Shown piece after piece: positions 8,671 through 17,178 of a stretch of DNA of 64,000 bases. Origin of the DNA: an uncultured Lachnospiraceae bacterium (GTDB lineage: Bacteria > Bacillota > Clostridia > Lachnospirales > Lachnospiraceae); assembly GCA_910587955.1 (NCBI GenBank), contig CAJUNN010000010.1, positions 1-64,000 on the forward strand, read 5' to 3'. The notes under the pieces were generated by a model. The model was not told the DNA's origin and ran no database searches. It worked only from the letters and a program-made list of their open reading frames with translations. Every line of letters begins with the position of its first letter. Positions within the stretch are counted from its first letter, which is position 1. Both the position numbers and the translations under genes were made by a program.

Positions 8671-8697
8671 TAACCAAACCGCCGGAAATGACGATAT
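8671..8697 (+). promoter_or_regulatory. Candidate SigD (sigma-28) flagellar promoter
   Basis: TAAC (8671-8674), 15-bp spacer, GACGATAT (8690-8697). The Bacillus SigD consensus is TAAA-N15-GCCGATAT, so there are two mismatches. It lies 110 bp upstream of the flagellin start, in the right direction. Confidence 0.6.
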
Positions 8698-8806
8698 ATA
8701 GTTATATTTTATACATCTTTTATGAAAATTTCCATCCTAATTCCATCCTAAAAACAGCTGGCGTTAACTTTCTAGTTAACAACGGAAAGAAAACGAGGTG
8801 AAAGAC

Positions 8807-10681
8807 GTGCGCATCCAGCACAACGTTACAGCTCTAAACGTTCACAGAAATCTAACCGGAAATAATGAATCCGTGACCAAAAACCTGGAAAAATTAAGCT
8901 CCGGGTATAAAATCAACCGCGCCGGCGACGATGCGGCAGGCCTTTCTATTTCCGAAAAAATGCGCGCACAGATCACAGGGCTTCAGCAGGCTGCGCAGAA
9001 TGCGGACGACGGCATTTCCCTTGTACAAACTGTAGAAGGAGCCACTACAGAAGTGCACTCCATACTCAACCGCATGATGGAACTGTCTGTCCAGTCTGCC
9101 AATGGGACCTATACCTCCGCAGAGCGCTTTATGATGGATCAGGAAATGCAGCAGCTGAAAACAGAGATTTCAAGAATCGGGGATGCCACAACCTTCAACA
9201 GCATCCACCTCTTTCCGAATTCAAGTTCCATGGGTGCAAAAGAGGCGCTCATGACTTCGTACAGCCTCACGGTAGATCTGAAAAACAAGACCTGCCAGGT
9301 AGACAGTACCGATCGCTCCGGCGCCGTTTCCCCCGGCGGGGCAAGCAGCGCTGCAAGGGCCAGCCAGCAGCTGGCCGATAAAATTGCAAAAGAATACTTT
9401 CCAAACGCCATAAGCCAGATTTTGACTGCCTTTCCCGCATTGCAGGCCGAAATCGGTACGGACACCATCGGCATGGAACTTCATATCAGTCATATCGACG
9501 GCAAAGGCGGTATGCTTGCCTATGCGCAATTTTCTTTTTATGCCACCGGCAAACCCGGCAATATGCTGATCAAGCTGGATTCTTCGGACTTTTCGGATGC
9601 TTCCCTCACAGGCGGGGACGCCGTTATGCTGGAATCTACGATTGCCCATGAACTTATGCACTCGGTCATGCAGTACACCATGACGGACGAGATGAGCGGA
9701 CGGAACGGAAGCGAAAAATTTCCTGAATGGTTCACGGAAGGAACTGCCCAGCTCTCCGGAGGCGGCTTTCCCACCAACTGGAACGATGAGCTGGTACGGA
9801 TTGGCAAATCTCTTACCAGCGCCTCCGACACTTCCCAGGATGCTGCAATCGCCAATTATCTGCGGAAATATTCGGTAGCCGGAAGGCCGTACGGACACGG
9901 TTACCTGGCCAGTGCCTACATCGGCCACCTTGCCAACGGCGGCGGTTCCTCGGTAAGCGGTTCCGGAATTGCAGCCGGAATGAATAAAATCTTTGATGAA
10001 ATTATAAACAATAACGTCGGCTTATACAGTGCAATCTCGAATCACACCGGCGGAAAAATCCACAATTCCAGCAGTCTGGAACAGTTATTCAGGCAAGCCG
10101 ATGCAAATCTCGTAGACTTTGTGAGAAGGCTTATCTATGAGTCCAAAAGCGGTTCCGGTTCCGTCATAACCGGCAGCTTAGGCGACGCCTCCATGATTGG
10201 AAACGGCGCGGCCGGCAACCAGCCCTTCTATGTCACGGATGTGGCTACCAGGCCTACCGGCACTGGCATTGCCAGCACCGCCGGCATTGAATTGATGGTG
10301 GGGGACAGAAATAAAGAGGAAAACATTATCCGTGTAGAACTTTATCAGATGAATCCGGACGCTCTCGGGCTGACGGACACCGATGTCCTGGAGCAGGATA
10401 CGGCCCGCAGCGCCATTGACGAAATCAACAGTGCCATTGATCAGATAAGCTCCGTGCGGAGTTATTACGGTGCCGTTCAAAACCGGCTGGAGCACACCGT
10501 TTCCAGCCTGGGCTGCACAGTGGAAAACCTGACCGCTTCGGAGTCCCGGATCCGCGATATGGATATGGCAAAAGCTATGATGGAATATGTGCGGAATTCT
10601 ATTCTGGTGCAGAGCAGCCAGGCCATGCTGGCACAGGCAAACCAGCAGCCGTCTTCGGTTCTGCAGCTTCTGGGGGCTTAA
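8807..10681 (+). CDS. Flagellin with metallopeptidase insert (flagellinolysin-type)
   Basis: 624 residues. The N-terminal ~145 residues (MRIQHNVTALN..., 'RINRAGDDAAGLSISEKMRAQ' in pieces) and the C-terminal ~90 ('DMDMAKAMMEYVRNSILVQSSQAMLAQANQ' in pieces) are normal flagellin D0/D1 regions. The central ~370 residues replace the usual hypervariable domain with a zinc peptidase: HELMH at about 281-285 and the third ligand Glu in WFTEGTA at about 311. I chose the GTG at 8807 because it gives the family start MRIQHN and has GAGGTG 6 nt upstream. Flagellinolysins of this plan, described in clostridia, form proteolytic filaments. No other flagellar gene is in the window. Confidence 0.93.
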   Translation: MRIQHNVTALNVHRNLTGNNESVTKNLEKLSSGYKINRAGDDAAGLSISEKMRAQITGLQQAAQNADDGISLVQTVEGATTEVHSILNRMMELSVQSANGTYTSAERFMMDQEMQQLKTEISRIGDATTFNSIHLFPNSSSMGAKEALMTSYSLTVDLKNKTCQVDSTDRSGAVSPGGASSAARASQQLADKIAKEYFPNAISQILTAFPALQAEIGTDTIGMELHISHIDGKGGMLAYAQFSFYATGKPGNMLIKLDSSDFSDASLTGGDAVMLESTIAHELMHSVMQYTMTDEMSGRNGSEKFPEWFTEGTAQLSGGGFPTNWNDELVRIGKSLTSASDTSQDAAIANYLRKYSVAGRPYGHGYLASAYIGHLANGGGSSVSGSGIAAGMNKIFDEIINNNVGLYSAISNHTGGKIHNSSSLEQLFRQADANLVDFVRRLIYESKSGSGSVITGSLGDASMIGNGAAGNQPFYVTDVATRPTGTGIASTAGIELMVGDRNKEENIIRVELYQMNPDALGLTDTDVLEQDTARSAIDEINSAIDQISSVRSYYGAVQNRLEHTVSSLGCTVENLTASESRIRDMDMAKAMMEYVRNSILVQSSQAMLAQANQQPSSVLQLLGA

Positions 10682-10729
10682 TTTCCCAGTATCCCAATGA
10701 AAAATGCGGGTTAAGGAAAGGAGTATATT

Positions 10730-11107
10730 ATGGGCAGAATTAACCGGTTTTTGTGCCCTTCCTGCCGGATGACATGGCAGATCCAGCTGGGCCACGGCTT
10801 CCGGCATGCGTTGCTGGAAAACGTATTAGAGGCATTTCCCGAAGACATCCGGGAAAAAATTCTTGCAGATACAAAAGGAGAATCTTTTCCTTCTTTTGAA
10901 TTCCAATATCAGGCGGCTGCATGCGCCAAATGCCGCCAGGTACTCTCTGTTCCCGTGATCCATCTGCACAAAAGCGGCAGCACCTACGCTCCCGCCTGTC
11001 CGGACTGCGGCTCTCCCGTAAGGATCAAGCAGGAGGAAGAAAGTCTTACCTGCCCCCGCTGCGGGGAAAGTCCTCTTACTGCCCAAGAGATGGGCAGGTG
11101 GGATTAA
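10730..11107 (+). CDS. CpXC-domain zinc-ribbon protein
   Basis: 125 residues. Several CxxC pairs suggest zinc ribbons: 'FLCPSCRM' near residue 8, 'ACAKCRQV' near 66, 'CPDCG' near 90 and 'CPRCG' near 106. The first two are typical of the CpXC domain, whose function is unknown. It starts 48 bp after the flagellin gene with a good GGAAAGGAG site, so it may be co-transcribed with it. It converges with the amidase gene. Confidence 0.75.
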   Translation: MGRINRFLCPSCRMTWQIQLGHGFRHALLENVLEAFPEDIREKILADTKGESFPSFEFQYQAAACAKCRQVLSVPVIHLHKSGSTYAPACPDCGSPVRIKQEEESLTCPRCGESPLTAQEMGRWD

Positions 11108-11112
11108 AATTC

Positions 11113-11811
11113 TCACTCCAGATCCCGGAGGAAGGCCTCCCAGGCATCCTCATGCTCCACATAGTACAGAGGACACAGTTTCCCGCCCACGTCATAGTGC
11201 CGCAGCACATCTTTCGGTTCCAGATCGTATTCACACAAAAGCCAGCCCACCAAATGCAGAAGGGACTCATAAGTTGCCTCGGTAAAAGAACCGTCCTCCG
11301 CCGTGTAGCAGCATTCAATGGAAACAGAATCGTAATTTCGGGTCTTTACCCCGTATCCAATCTCCTCCAGAGGAAGACACTGGATAATTTCCCCTTCAAT
11401 GCCGATTACAAAGTGGGTGCTGGCTGAAGTCTCATGGGTATCTTTGAGATTCTCAAAATAACTCCGGTTGTTGGCAGCCGAAGTATCTTTGTTCGCCGTA
11501 TAGTGCACAAAGATATTCTTTACTTTTCCCAGCTTCTCCCCCGGCCTGGAATAGGGATTTACCGTCAGGAAATCTTCCGTGATCTCCGGCTTTTCCACCG
11601 GCTTCCTTGCTGCCCTGCGGCGCAGCTGGCGGACGGCAAAGGCCATTCCTGTCACAAAAAGAGCCAGAACAAGCATGGCAAAGGCGCGGGCAAACAAAGC
11701 CTTTCTTCTGCGCATCCGCCTTCTTCTCTCCCGCTCCCGCCGGCTGATTTTTCTGGGGGAACGGGGACGTTCTTCTGTTTCCTCACATTTTTCGTAAAAT
11801 TCGCTCGACAT
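11113..11811 (-). CDS. N-acetylmuramoyl-L-alanine amidase, PGRP/amidase_2 type, membrane-anchored
   Basis: 232 residues: a very basic cytoplasmic N-terminus (RRERERRRRMRRR), one membrane helix (about 43-62), then an amidase_2 domain. Likely zinc ligands are His in 'FVHYT', His in 'VLRHYDVGGKLCP' and Cys in the same stretch. It cuts the bond between N-acetylmuramate and L-alanine. The start ATG at 11811 has AGAGGA upstream and lies inside the end of ktrA (29-bp overlap); an upstream TTG is less likely. It is probably translated with the ktr genes, although the functional link is unclear. Confidence 0.85.
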   Translation of the reverse strand: MSSEFYEKCEETEERPRSPRKISRRERERRRRMRRRKALFARAFAMLVLALFVTGMAFAVRQLRRRAARKPVEKPEITEDFLTVNPYSRPGEKLGKVKNIFVHYTANKDTSAANNRSYFENLKDTHETSASTHFVIGIEGEIIQCLPLEEIGYGVKTRNYDSVSIECCYTAEDGSFTEATYESLLHLVGWLLCEYDLEPKDVLRHYDVGGKLCPLYYVEHEDAWEAFLRDLE

Positions 11812-12433
11812 CTTTCCTCTTTCCAATTACCATCAAATGCTGATCCGTGTCAAAGATGTGATCGGCGGGAGGCAGAAGATTCAAATCCTCCCCCCTCTTA
11901 AAACCTAAAATACTTACGCCGTAGCGCACCCGGAAATTCAGATCCCGGATGCTGTGTCCAATCCATTCCCGACTGGGAGGAATCTCATAAATCCCGTAAT
12001 CGTCCGTCAGCTCCAGATAGTCGAAGACATGATCGGAGCTGTACTTTTTCGCCACCCGCTCCGCCATATCCCGGTCTGGATATATGACCTCATCCGCTCC
12101 GTTCCGAAGCAGGAATTTTGCCTGGATGTCCCGCTCCGCCTTGCTGACTACATATTTGGCTCCCGCCTCTTTCAAAAGATTGGTGATCTCCAGACTGTTC
12201 TGGAAATTTCCGCTGATGCAGACAAAACAGATATCAAAATCCCGCACACCCAGGCTTTTGAGCATTTCTATATCGGTGCAGTCCCCGATCTCCGCACTGG
12301 TTACCAGAGGAACCAGGTCCGAGAGCTGCTCTTCATCTTCGTCCACAATCATAATTTCATTGCCCAGGGCCAGCATATTCATACAGAGCAGATGGCCGAA
12401 TTTTCCCATGCCAATCATCAAAACCGATTTCAT
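11783..12433 (-). CDS. ktrA: Potassium uptake regulatory subunit KtrA/TrkA-type (RCK)
   Basis: 216 residues: an RCK_N Rossmann domain ('MIGMGKFGHLLCMNML', the GxGxFG nucleotide-binding turn, with acidic 'IVDEDEE' at the end of beta 2) and an RCK_C domain (about 135-216). A single RCK pair is the KtrA/KtrC form, not the double-length E. coli TrkA. It forms an octameric ring gating KtrB in response to ATP/ADP and often c-di-AMP. It follows ktrB by 54 bp. Confidence 0.92.
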   Translation of the reverse strand: MKSVLMIGMGKFGHLLCMNMLALGNEIMIVDEDEEQLSDLVPLVTSAEIGDCTDIEMLKSLGVRDFDICFVCISGNFQNSLEITNLLKEAGAKYVVSKAERDIQAKFLLRNGADEVIYPDRDMAERVAKKYSSDHVFDYLELTDDYGIYEIPPSREWIGHSIRDLNFRVRYGVSILGFKRGEDLNLLPPADHIFDTDQHLMVIGKRKDVERILRKM

Positions 12434-12487
12434 AAATACGTCTCCTATTTTTTGTTCCGCAGAAAAGACCGCACTTCTGCTGTTTTC

Positions 12488-13843
12488 TTAGCCTAAGGGG
12501 ATGCGCTCCACCGGCCGCTGGGAGGGCGGCGTCTGGCGGTTTTCCGTAAATATCAGCGCAAATGTAAGGCTTCCCATTCTTCCGCAATACATCAAAAGCA
12601 TCAGGATCCCCTTGCTGAATAAGGAAAGGCTTCCCGTGATTCCTACGGAAATCCCTACCGTTCCCAGGGCAGAACAGACCTCAAAGAGAACATCCGCCAG
12701 AGGCAGGCATTCAACGGCTGTCAGCGCCAGGGTGCCGAAGAGATCCAGCAGAAGGCTTAAGGTCAGAATTGCAGCCGCCCGCTTTACTACATCCTCCTCC
12801 AGCCTGCGCCCGTAGGCTTCTGCGGCCTTGGACCGCCGCATGGTGGAACGCAGGTAAATAAGCAGCACCGCCAGGGTGGTCGTCTTGATTCCTCCCGCTG
12901 TGGAGCCGGGATTACCTCCTACAAACATCAGCATTACCATAAAAAGCTTGGTCCCGTCCGAGAGCGCCGCCGTATCCGCTGTGTTAAATCCGGCGGTTCT
13001 GGTGGTGGCCGACTGGAAAAGACTTAAGAGAATTTGCTTTCCTGCCGGTTCTCCGGCCAGAATTCCCTGCCGCTCCAAGAGAAAGAAGAGAACGGCTCCT
13101 CCCAGGAACAGAATTCCCGTCATAGTCAAAACCAATTTTGTGTGCAGACGGTACTGCCGGAAATGCCATTTGTTTCTCAAAAGATCGTCCCAGACCAGAA
13201 ACCCGATTCCCCCTATGAGAATGAGGAAAATAAGGGTCAGATTTACCAGAGGATCCCCCGCATAATACGTCATGGAGCTGAAAGGCTCCCGCACTCCCAT
13301 CAAATCAAAGCCGCCGTTGCAGAAAGCGGAAACAGAGTGAAAACATCCGTAATAAATTCCCTTAAGGAGTCCGAAATCCCCCGCAAACCGGAGGGCGAGC
13401 AGAAAAGCCCCCGCTCCTTCTATCACCAGAGTACCCAAAAGTACTTTGCGCACCAGCTTTACAATCCCTCCCACCTGAAGGGTATTGACGCTCTCCTGGA
13501 GAATGCCCCGTTCTTTTAAGCCGATTCTGCGCCGCAGCAGCAGGGAAAAGCTGACGCTGAACGTCATCAGCCCCAGGCCTCCCAGCTGAATCATCAGAAG
13601 AATCACCAGCTGCCCGAACAAAGTCCAGTGCGAAAACGTATCGTACACAATCAGTCCCGTCACACAGGTGGCGCTGACTGCCGTAAAAGCCGCATCCAGA
13701 AAGCTGGTGCTCTGTCCCTCCCGGGTGGCAAAGGGCAAAAGCAAAAGCAGGGTGCCGCAAAGAATAATTCCAAGAAAACTCAAAGCAATGATCTGTACCT
13801 TCGACATCCGCTTCAGCCGCATTCTTAGAGACATGTTTCTCAC
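12488..13843 (-). CDS. ktrB: Potassium transporter KtrB/TrkH family
   Basis: 451 residues with four repeated M1-P-M2 units. Selectivity-filter-like loops are seen, for example 'SATCVTGLIVYDT' in the first repeat, 'SAFCNGGFDL' in the second, 'TTRTAGFNT' in the third and 'SALGTVGISVG' in the fourth. It carries K+ (Na+-coupled in several KtrB proteins). The pair with KtrA is a complete Ktr system. Gene order from upstream: metallophosphoesterase, ktrB, ktrA, amidase. Confidence 0.93.
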   Translation of the reverse strand: MRNMSLRMRLKRMSKVQIIALSFLGIILCGTLLLLLPFATREGQSTSFLDAAFTAVSATCVTGLIVYDTFSHWTLFGQLVILLMIQLGGLGLMTFSVSFSLLLRRRIGLKERGILQESVNTLQVGGIVKLVRKVLLGTLVIEGAGAFLLALRFAGDFGLLKGIYYGCFHSVSAFCNGGFDLMGVREPFSSMTYYAGDPLVNLTLIFLILIGGIGFLVWDDLLRNKWHFRQYRLHTKLVLTMTGILFLGGAVLFFLLERQGILAGEPAGKQILLSLFQSATTRTAGFNTADTAALSDGTKLFMVMLMFVGGNPGSTAGGIKTTTLAVLLIYLRSTMRRSKAAEAYGRRLEEDVVKRAAAILTLSLLLDLFGTLALTAVECLPLADVLFEVCSALGTVGISVGITGSLSLFSKGILMLLMYCGRMGSLTFALIFTENRQTPPSQRPVERIPLG

Positions 13844-13864
13844 CTATGATCCCTTCTCAAAATT

Positions 13865-14410
13865 TTAGCAGACACCGTACTTCTGTCTTATTCCGCCCTC
13901 CAAATCCTTCCACCAAAAGGTCTCTTGCTCCAGGAGCATGTACCCTCTCCAGCTTCCTTCTTTGGGGATAGAGACAGAACCGGGATTCAGATATGTATAG
14001 GTCTCCCGTTCCAAACAGGCCGGTACATGGGTGTGGCCGTGCAGCAGAATGTCCCCCTGCTTCAGCATGGGAAGATTCTGCTCGTGAAAATGATGGCCGT
14101 GGGTGGCAAACACGGTCCGCCCTCCCAGAAAGAGAATACAGTACTCCGCCATAATGGGAAATTCCAGAACCATCTGATCTACTTCCGTGTCGCAGTTCCC
14201 CCGCACGCAGAGAAGTTCTTCCTTTCTTGCATTGAGCATGGCAATCACTTCTTTGGGGGCATATTCTTTCGGCAGATCGTTCCGGGGCCCGTGATAGAGC
14301 AGATCTCCCAAAAGAAGCAGACGCTCTGCTTTCTCCCGGTCATAGGCTTCCAAAAGCTTCCGGCAGTACTCGGCAGAACCGTGTATATCGGATGCAATCA
14401 TCAGTTTCAT
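13865..14410 (-). CDS. yfcE: YfcE-type metallophosphoesterase
   Basis: 181 residues. Calcineurin-like metal motifs are present: 'SDIHGS' (D-x-H), 'LLGDLLYHGPRND' (G-D), 'VRGNCD' (G-N-C/H-D) and 'HGHTH'. YfcE-family enzymes hydrolyse phosphodiesters in vitro, but the natural substrate is not settled. The ATG at 14410 overlaps the stop of the hydrogenase gene by 4 bp, so it is the last strongly coupled gene of the long rnf-hydrogenase operon. Confidence 0.9.
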   Translation of the reverse strand: MKLMIASDIHGSAEYCRKLLEAYDREKAERLLLLGDLLYHGPRNDLPKEYAPKEVIAMLNARKEELLCVRGNCDTEVDQMVLEFPIMAEYCILFLGGRTVFATHGHHFHEQNLPMLKQGDILLHGHTHVPACLERETYTYLNPGSVSIPKEGSWRGYMLLEQETFWWKDLEGGIRQKYGVC

Positions 14411-15924
14411 ATTTTCTTTTCCTCCAGGCTTTCCAGATATTTTTTGTAATCACTGGACAGGACTCCCTGGTATTTGGCCTTTTTCATGTTGAGCTTCACC
14501 TGCCCCTTGGACTTGGTAGGACCCTGCAGGGTTCCGGCTCCGCCCACACAGCCGCCCGGACACGCCATTCCCTCCAGAAGATATCCGTCGTACTCGCCTT
14601 TCTTTGCCAGCTCCAGCATGGCCCGGCAGTCCCGCAGGCTCTCAGCGCTGGCCACCTTTACTTCCCGCTCCGGCTCCATTTCCTGAATGCAGTTTACCAC
14701 GGCGCTGGCCACGCCGCCGGTCACGGCAAAGCCTCTGCCGTCCGCACTGGAAGCAGAGAAAGTCTCCGCAGACGCAAGAGCGGCAAAGTCAATCCCTTTG
14801 GCTTCAAACATGCCCATGACTTCCTCAAAAGTCAGGACAAAATCCACATCACTGCGAATGGTCCTGCGGCTGGCCTCCAGCTTCTTAGCTGCACAGGGGC
14901 CCACAAAGACGACCTTGCAGCCGGGATGTTCTTTCTTGATCAGCCGTCCCGTCAGAACCATGGGTGTCAAAGCCATGGAAATATAAGGGGCAAACTCCGG
15001 AAACAGTTTCTTCGCCATCACCGACCAGGCAGGACAGCAGGAGGTTCCCATAAAGGGCTGCTTCTTCGGCACTTCCTCCAGGAAATCCCTGGCTTCCTGG
15101 ATGGTACAGAGATCCGCGCCGATGGCTACTTCTATTACATCTGCAAATCCCAGCTCCCGGAATGCCTCCCGCACCTTCTCAGCCGGCAAGTCCTTCCCCC
15201 ACTGGCCCACAAAGGCCGGCGCCAGGGCTACGTAGACCGGCGTATCGCTCTTAATGGCGTGAATGGTCTGGAAAATCTGGCTCTTGTCCGCAATGGCTCC
15301 AAAGGGACAGTTCACCAGGCACATGCCGCAGGAAACACAGCGGTCGTAATCGATATCCGCCCGGCCGTACTCGTCCGTTTTAATGGCATCCACCCCGCAG
15401 GCTTTGGCACAGGGCCGCTCCATTTTCATAATGGCGCCGTAGGGACAGGCTTTCATGCACTTTCCGCACTTGATGCACTTCCTTGGATCAATGACGGAAC
15501 GCCCCTCCACGATGGAAATGGCGTCCTTGGGACAGACTTCCTTGCAGGGATGCGCAAGACAGCCCTGGCAGGCATCCGTCACCCGCATCTCGTTGTCAGG
15601 ACAGGCGTGACAGGCAAATTTGATAATATTTACCAGAGGCGGATCGTAATATTTCTCCGCGATGGCACTCTCCTCAATCCCCTGGGACACCGGAGCATGC
15701 TCCGTCATTTTCCTTAGAGGAAGCCCGATGGCAAGGCGCAGCCGCTCCTCCACAATGGCCCGCTCCAGGAACACACTCTCCCGGTATGTAGCTACTTCTC
15801 CGGGTATAATTTTATAGGGAAGATCAATGATCCGGGAATAATCCCCGCCCTCATATGCCATACGCGCCACTTCCGTAAAGATCTTCTGACGGATCTCTAC
15901 CACATTCGTATATACTCCTCTCAT
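14407..15924 (-). CDS. Monomeric [FeFe] hydrogenase, group B
   Basis: 505 residues. An N-terminal region with cysteine-rich segments ('CHACPDN', 'CQGCLAHPC') and two [4Fe-4S] ferredoxin motifs (CIKCGKCMKACP, CVSCGMCLVNCP) feeds an H-cluster domain. H-cluster loops are TSCCPAW near residue 294, GPCAAKK (in place of the group A MPCxxKxxE) near 345, and EGMACPGGCVGG near 455. This layout is the group B (B1) type rather than the NADH-linked HydABC type. The direction of H2 turnover in vivo is not known for most group B enzymes; ferredoxin is the likely partner. It follows the thioredoxin reductase gene by 19 bp in the rnf operon. Confidence 0.93.
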   Translation of the reverse strand: MRGVYTNVVEIRQKIFTEVARMAYEGGDYSRIIDLPYKIIPGEVATYRESVFLERAIVEERLRLAIGLPLRKMTEHAPVSQGIEESAIAEKYYDPPLVNIIKFACHACPDNEMRVTDACQGCLAHPCKEVCPKDAISIVEGRSVIDPRKCIKCGKCMKACPYGAIMKMERPCAKACGVDAIKTDEYGRADIDYDRCVSCGMCLVNCPFGAIADKSQIFQTIHAIKSDTPVYVALAPAFVGQWGKDLPAEKVREAFRELGFADVIEVAIGADLCTIQEARDFLEEVPKKQPFMGTSCCPAWSVMAKKLFPEFAPYISMALTPMVLTGRLIKKEHPGCKVVFVGPCAAKKLEASRRTIRSDVDFVLTFEEVMGMFEAKGIDFAALASAETFSASSADGRGFAVTGGVASAVVNCIQEMEPEREVKVASAESLRDCRAMLELAKKGEYDGYLLEGMACPGGCVGGAGTLQGPTKSKGQVKLNMKKAKYQGVLSSDYKKYLESLEEKKI

Positions 15925-15943
15925 TCTCTCCTCCTTGACCTTC

Positions 15944-16807
15944 TCACTGTTTTTGCTTTCTCACAAAGGAAATCATAGACATGGCTGCCTTCGCACCCTC
16001 CCCCACGGCTGCGGAAATCTGCAGAAGTCCTCCCGTACAGTCGCCCGCTGCATACAGTCCCGGAATGTTGGTCTCCATTTCCTGGTTGATCTGAATACTG
16101 GCCCCTTCTGTCAGTGCCCCGATTTTCCGGGCCAGATCTACGGCTCCCGCACTCCCGAGAGCCACAAAAACCCCCTCCAGCTTCAAAGAAGTTCCGTCCG
16201 CAAAGGACACGCCCTCCACCCGGTCTGTCCCTTCAATCCCTGCCAGGGGTGTCTCTATCACCTGCACCCCTTCCGGGACTGTAGCCTGCAGTTCCAGTCC
16301 GTTGGTCAGAAGCACCGCCGAATTTACGACTGAAAGAAGCTCTCCCAGCTCATGAACGGCATACTCCTCATTTCCCAAAACCGCCACATCCCGTCCCCGG
16401 TAGAAAAAAGCATCGCAGACGGCGCAATAGCTCACGCCGCGCCCCTCCAATTCCCGGATTCCGGCAATCTTTGTGCTCTTCCGGGCGCTTCCCGTAGCCA
16501 AAAGCACAGTCCGCGCTTCGTAGGAGCTCTCTTTTCCTTCCAAACGGAAGTGTCCGTCCCAGGAGATATGGAAAATCTCGTCCTCCGCAAGCTCCACACC
16601 CAGATTGCGGGCCTGGGTCTTCGTATTCTCTACCAATTCACAGCCGGAAACCGGCTCTGCCATTCCAAAATAATTTTCAATCCGGTGAGCCTTCTCCAAA
16701 GCGCCCCGGTCCTTTCCAATCACAAGGGTGGAAAGGTTTGCCCTGCTGGTATAGAGAGCAGCCGACAATCCTGCCGGTCCGCTCCCCACAATTACTGCAT
16801 CATACAT
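15944..16807 (-). CDS. Thioredoxin reductase-like flavoprotein, probably ferredoxin-dependent (FFTR-type)
   Basis: 287 residues. FAD-binding motif GSGPAGLSAA at about 8-17, redox-active CAVC at about 127-130 and a C-terminal FAD motif 'GLYAAGDCTGG'. In NADPH-dependent TrxB the middle domain has GxGxxA and HRRxxxR; here the first is replaced by 'VLGNEEYAVHE' and no HRR motif is present. The shorter length and lost NADPH motifs match the clostridial ferredoxin-linked thioredoxin reductases (FFTR). The gene lies directly downstream of trxA and among ferredoxin-using genes (Rnf, hydrogenase), which fits. Confidence 0.85.
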   Translation of the reverse strand: MYDAVIVGSGPAGLSAALYTSRANLSTLVIGKDRGALEKAHRIENYFGMAEPVSGCELVENTKTQARNLGVELAEDEIFHISWDGHFRLEGKESSYEARTVLLATGSARKSTKIAGIRELEGRGVSYCAVCDAFFYRGRDVAVLGNEEYAVHELGELLSVVNSAVLLTNGLELQATVPEGVQVIETPLAGIEGTDRVEGVSFADGTSLKLEGVFVALGSAGAVDLARKIGALTEGASIQINQEMETNIPGLYAAGDCTGGLLQISAAVGEGAKAAMSMISFVRKQKQ

Positions 16808-16819
16808 AGCCGTCCGCTC

Positions 16820-17131
16820 CTACGCTCCAATCATTTCTTTTAAAGTTTCTTTGGACTGGAGACCCACCGCACTGGCTGCCACCTTCCCCTCCTGAAACAA
16901 CAGCAGGGTCGGAATGTTCATCACCCCGTACTGCTGTGCAATCCGCGCGCACTCTTCTACATCCAGCTTGGCAAATTTCACCCCGGAAACCTCTGCCGCC
17001 AGCTCGTCGATGATAGGTGCCTGCATTCTGCAGGGTCCGCACCAGGTAGCCCAGAAATCCACCAGTACAGGGATCTGGGACTTTAATACTTCTGCTTCAA
17101 AATTCTGTTCGGTAATGTGTGTCACTTCCAT
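16820..17131 (-). CDS. trxA: Thioredoxin
   Basis: 103 residues with the full thioredoxin fold and WCGPC active site near residues 30-34 ('FWATWCGPCRMQ'), plus cis-Pro in 'NIPTLLLF'. It is reduced by the flavoprotein encoded 12 bp downstream. Placement between apbE and the reductase inside the rnf operon couples disulfide reduction to the ferredoxin pool. Confidence 0.95.
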   Translation of the reverse strand: MEVTHITEQNFEAEVLKSQIPVLVDFWATWCGPCRMQAPIIDELAAEVSGVKFAKLDVEECARIAQQYGVMNIPTLLLFQEGKVAASAVGLQSKETLKEMIGA

Positions 17132-17178
17132 TTTTTCATTCTCCTTTCCGATTCTATTGTTTCCTCTTTTCTTACAAT

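Noticed and set aside
8798..8806. Earlier GTG start for the flagellin
   Set aside because: It would consume the GAGGTG ribosome site and give a non-family N-terminus; the GTG at 8807 gives MRIQHN.
14392..15717. Long plus-strand open frame opposite the hydrogenase gene
   Set aside because: Shadow frame; the minus-strand protein has clear H-cluster and ferredoxin motifs, while the plus frame has no recognisable domain or ribosome site.
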